This document shows positions 61,797 through 64,000 of a stretch of 64,000 bases of DNA, one piece after another. The notes under the pieces are model-generated. The model searched no databases. It saw only the letters and a list, made by a program, of their open reading frames with translations, and was not told where the DNA came from. The position numbers and the translations under genes were made by a program. How positions within the stretch are numbered: position 1 is the stretch's first letter; each line of letters starts with the position of its first letter. Source of the stretch: Flavobacteriales bacterium (lineage in GTDB: Bacteria; Bacteroidota; Bacteroidia; Flavobacteriales_F; PHOS-HE28); contig JADJCS010000001.1 of assembly GCA_016703105.1 (NCBI GenBank), forward strand, positions 248,001 to 312,000, written 5' to 3'.

Positions 61797-62809
61797 AACG
61801 ACTTCTCTGGATCCTTCTGGTGCTCGCGTTGCTGGGCGCGCTGGCCTGGTGGCTCCATGTCCGCGATACCGGTTCCACCCTGAGCGAACCTCTTACCGAC
61901 TTCGCCATCGCCGATACGGCCGCGGTGGATCGGATCTTCATCGCCGAACCGGATGGCCGTGCCGTGGATCTGCGACGGAACGCGGACGGTATATGGACCG
62001 TGAACGGAATTTCCGAGGCGAACCAATACCAGGTCAGACTGCTTCTGAAAACGTTCTACCGGGCGGAGGTCCGCGCGCCGGTGCCCAAGTCCGCAGAGGC
62101 GAACGTGCTTCGTATCATGGCCAGCCAGGTGAAGAAGGTCGAGATCTATCAAGGCGGAGATCAGCCCCAGAAGGTGTGGTACGTGGGCCATAGCACCAAG
62201 GACCATGTGGGCACCTACATGGTGCTGGAGAAGCCTGGGACGGGTCGCTCGAACGTACCCTTCGTGATGGGGATGAGCGGGTTCACGGGCTTCCTGAGTT
62301 CCCGCTTCCATGCCGATCTGGACGCTTGGCGTAGCACCGTGGTCTTCGCATACCCTTCCATGGACGCCATCGCCGAAGTGCGGGTGGATAACACCGCCGA
62401 TCCCGCGAACAGTTATATCCTCCGAACGAAGCCCAACAGCCCGTGGGAACTGCTCGACGGTTCGGGTACCGAAGTACCTATGGATACAGCCCGGGCGAAC
62501 AGCGTGCTCGCTCAGGTCCGATCGATGAATTTCGAACTCGTCGAACGCACCCTCAGCCCCGCCCAGTGCGACTCGGTGCGAAAGAGCCAGCCCTTGTACC
62601 GACTTACCGTTACGGACCGCGCAGGTTCCATCCGCACGGTGCCCATCTTTCGCAAGGCACCGTACGCTGGACAACGTGACATGGAGGGCGCGCTTCTGGA
62701 AACTGATAGGGATCGGTTACACGCCGCTTTGGATGATACCACCTTGGTGGTCGTGCAACAGCTCACCTTCGACCGGGTTCTGCTACCTCTGTCCGCCCTG
62801 CGGAAATAG
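61793..62809 (+). CDS. DUF4340 domain protein, gldFG-linked
   Basis: 338 residues with one N-terminal membrane helix (about 4-22). DUF4340-type repeats are visible: DFAIADTAAVDRIFIAEPD, GIWTVNGISEANQYQ and SYILRTKPNSPWELLDGSG. The family usually follows ABC_transp_aux genes. It probably stands in the periplasm on the GldFG complex. Overlaps gldG by four bases. Confidence 0.85.
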   Translation: MKRLLWILLVLALLGALAWWLHVRDTGSTLSEPLTDFAIADTAAVDRIFIAEPDGRAVDLRRNADGIWTVNGISEANQYQVRLLLKTFYRAEVRAPVPKSAEANVLRIMASQVKKVEIYQGGDQPQKVWYVGHSTKDHVGTYMVLEKPGTGRSNVPFVMGMSGFTGFLSSRFHADLDAWRSTVVFAYPSMDAIAEVRVDNTADPANSYILRTKPNSPWELLDGSGTEVPMDTARANSVLAQVRSMNFELVERTLSPAQCDSVRKSQPLYRLTVTDRAGSIRTVPIFRKAPYAGQRDMEGALLETDRDRLHAALDDTTLVVVQQLTFDRVLLPLSALRK

Positions 62810-62877
62810 GCCGGGATCTGTGGAAAAAGGCCCGTCCGTGTTGAAAAAACACGGCCCAAGCCCGTTGCGCCCCCGGC

Positions 62878-62885
62878 TATATTTG
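62878..62885 (+). promoter_or_regulatory. -7 box of dnaN
   Basis: TATATTTG, a full match to TAnnTTTG, followed by CGCCG, 60 bases before the first ATG. A weak hairpin (62836-62842 with 62848-62854) just upstream could end the gldFG transcript. Confidence 0.45.
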
Positions 62886-62944
62886 CGCCGCTCGTCACTT
62901 TCCGCCTAAGGATCGGGCTGGCAGAACCCCCAACCATCCGACCG

Positions 62945-64000
62945 ATGTCCGAAGCCACTGTCACCGTTGAGGCTGCGGCCAAAGCGCAACCCACATCCCG
63001 TACAGGCATGAAATTCATCCTTTCCAGCACCGCGCTGCTCAAACAGTTGCAGATGCTCCAGGGCGTACTGGCCAGCAGCAACACCCTGCCCATCCTCGAC
63101 AATTTCCTGTTCGAGGTGGACGGAAAGCAACTCACCCTCACCGCCAGTGACCTGGAGACCACCATGACCGCCACGATGGCGGTGGAGGCCAAGGACAAAG
63201 GCAGTGTGGCCATCCCCGCCCGCCTGCTGCTGGACACGCTCAAAGCGTTCCCCGAGCAGCCGCTCACCTTCAGCATCGATAACAAGCACTTCGGTATTGA
63301 GATCATCAGCGACCAGGGCAAGTACAAGATGACCGGCTTCAGCGGAGCGGAGTTCCCGAAGAGCCCCGTGCTGGACAGCCCGAGCAAGTTCGCATTGCCC
63401 GCTGGCACCCTGGCCACGGCCATCAATAAGACCATTTTCGCCACCGGTAGCGATGACCTCCGCCCCGTGATGAGCGGTATCTTCTTTGAACTGGCCGAAG
63501 AGGGCGTGCGTTTCGTGGCCACCGATGCGCACAAATTGGTCCGCTACATGCGCACCGATGTGAAGGCCGACAAGGCCGCCAGCTTCATCGTGCCCAAGAA
63601 GCCGCTGAACCTGGTAAAGAACGTGCTTGCTGGCACCAATGCCGAAGTATCGGTGAGCTACAACGAGAACAACGCCTCGTTCACTTTCGACAATCTGGTG
63701 CTCGTTTGCCGCCTGATCGATGGAAAGTACCCGAACTACGAAGCGGTGATCCCCAAGAAGAACCCGAACAAGCTCACCATCGATCGGGCCACCTTCCTGA
63801 GCTCCATCCGACGGGTAAGCATCTTCAGCAACAAGACCACCCACCAAGTGCGCCTCACCATCAGTGGGAGCCAGTTGGCCATCAGCGCGGAGGACCTCGA
63901 TTTCGCCAACGAGGCGAACGAGAAGCTCACCTGCAGCTACGAAGGCGAAGACATGACCATCGGATTCAATTCCCGTTTTTTGATGGACATGCTGAACAAC
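62945..64000 (+). CDS. dnaN: DNA polymerase III beta subunit (sliding clamp), 3' end outside the window
   Basis: The first 352 residues are present and the frame runs off the right edge; the full protein is normally about 370-375 residues. MKFILSSTALLKQLQMLQGVL, TASDLETTMTATM, GIFFELAEEGVRFVATDAHKLV and CRLIDGKYPNYEAVIP are diagnostic. The ATG at 62945 adds 21 residues before the usual start MKFILSS (63008). Both starts are possible; the -7 box fits either. It forms the dimeric clamp that holds DNA polymerase III on DNA. Confidence 0.93.
   Translation, partial: MSEATVTVEAAAKAQPTSRTGMKFILSSTALLKQLQMLQGVLASSNTLPILDNFLFEVDGKQLTLTASDLETTMTATMAVEAKDKGSVAIPARLLLDTLKAFPEQPLTFSIDNKHFGIEIISDQGKYKMTGFSGAEFPKSPVLDSPSKFALPAGTLATAINKTIFATGSDDLRPVMSGIFFELAEEGVRFVATDAHKLVRYMRTDVKADKAASFIVPKKPLNLVKNVLAGTNAEVSVSYNENNASFTFDNLVLVCRLIDGKYPNYEAVIPKKNPNKLTIDRATFLSSIRRVSIFSNKTTHQVRLTISGSQLAISAEDLDFANEANEKLTCSYEGEDMTIGFNSRFLMDMLNN

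Overview
The window looks like a chromosomal segment of a GC-rich (about 60%) Bacteroidota bacterium, most likely a Flavobacteriales-type lineage. The evidence is gliding-motility genes gldF and gldG, several secreted proteins with type IX secretion (T9SS) C-terminal sorting domains, a LuxC-type acyl-CoA reductase beside a dicluster ferredoxin, the serC-serA-DUF1015 cluster, and -7 promoter boxes of the Bacteroidota form TAnnTTTG. There is no phage, transposon, CRISPR array or rRNA. Nearly all of it is ordinary chromosome, densely packed, with ATGA or TGATG stop-start overlaps inside operons.

Layout. 1-3606: short housekeeping-like genes (thioesterase, DUF4197 lipoprotein, nucleoside phosphorylase, SirB1-like protein). 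3603-20005 (minus strand): one long envelope polysaccharide operon, transcribed right to left. It holds a GT2 glycosyltransferase, a T9SS-exported protein, a deacetylase, a left-handed beta-helix acyltransferase, a sugar amidotransferase with a fused glutaminase, two membrane proteins that look like halves of a GT-C enzyme, two flippases, a polymerase/ligase, a GT4 glycosyltransferase, a DegT aminotransferase and the initiating phosphoglycosyl transferase. 20165-21681: NfeD and SPFH membrane pair. 21834-22186: wreck of an Imm53-type immunity gene with a 23-base G run. 22215-34379: mixed genes, including a T9SS zinc carboxypeptidase, a DEAD-box helicase with a long leader, a PhoD-like phosphatase, an OmpA-type protein, MsrA and a lone cytosine-5 DNA methyltransferase. 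34461-36173: tRNA-Gly, a response regulator, tRNA-Pro and a three-copy palindromic tandem repeat. 37086-38804: PaaI-like thioesterase and 3-oxoadipyl-CoA thiolase. 41149-51148: rpmE2, a beta-helix lipoprotein, acyl-CoA reductase, ferredoxin, a heme c plus copper monooxygenase-like T9SS protein and the serine cluster. 51225-64000: outer-membrane barrel, desaturase, WG-repeat protein, purC-phoH, SAM hydrolase, TPR protein, gldF-gldG-DUF4340 and the start of dnaN.

How the genes work together. The polysaccharide operon has a full Wzx/Wzy-type set: initiation, glycosyl transfer, flipping and polymerisation or ligation. Its deacetylase, acyltransferase and amidotransferase trio resembles the sugar remodelling used in Porphyromonas to make the sugar that links T9SS cargo to the cell surface. 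With the T9SS cargo genes and gldFG this suggests a cell-surface programme, but that link is inference.

Data quality. At least six apparent indels lie at short G/C runs and break otherwise intact genes (near 17622, 17708, 24502, 42008, 43862 and 56102), and a G-rich scrambled patch lies at about 21930-22150. I read these mostly as sequence errors rather than decay, and I annotate the repaired gene spans.
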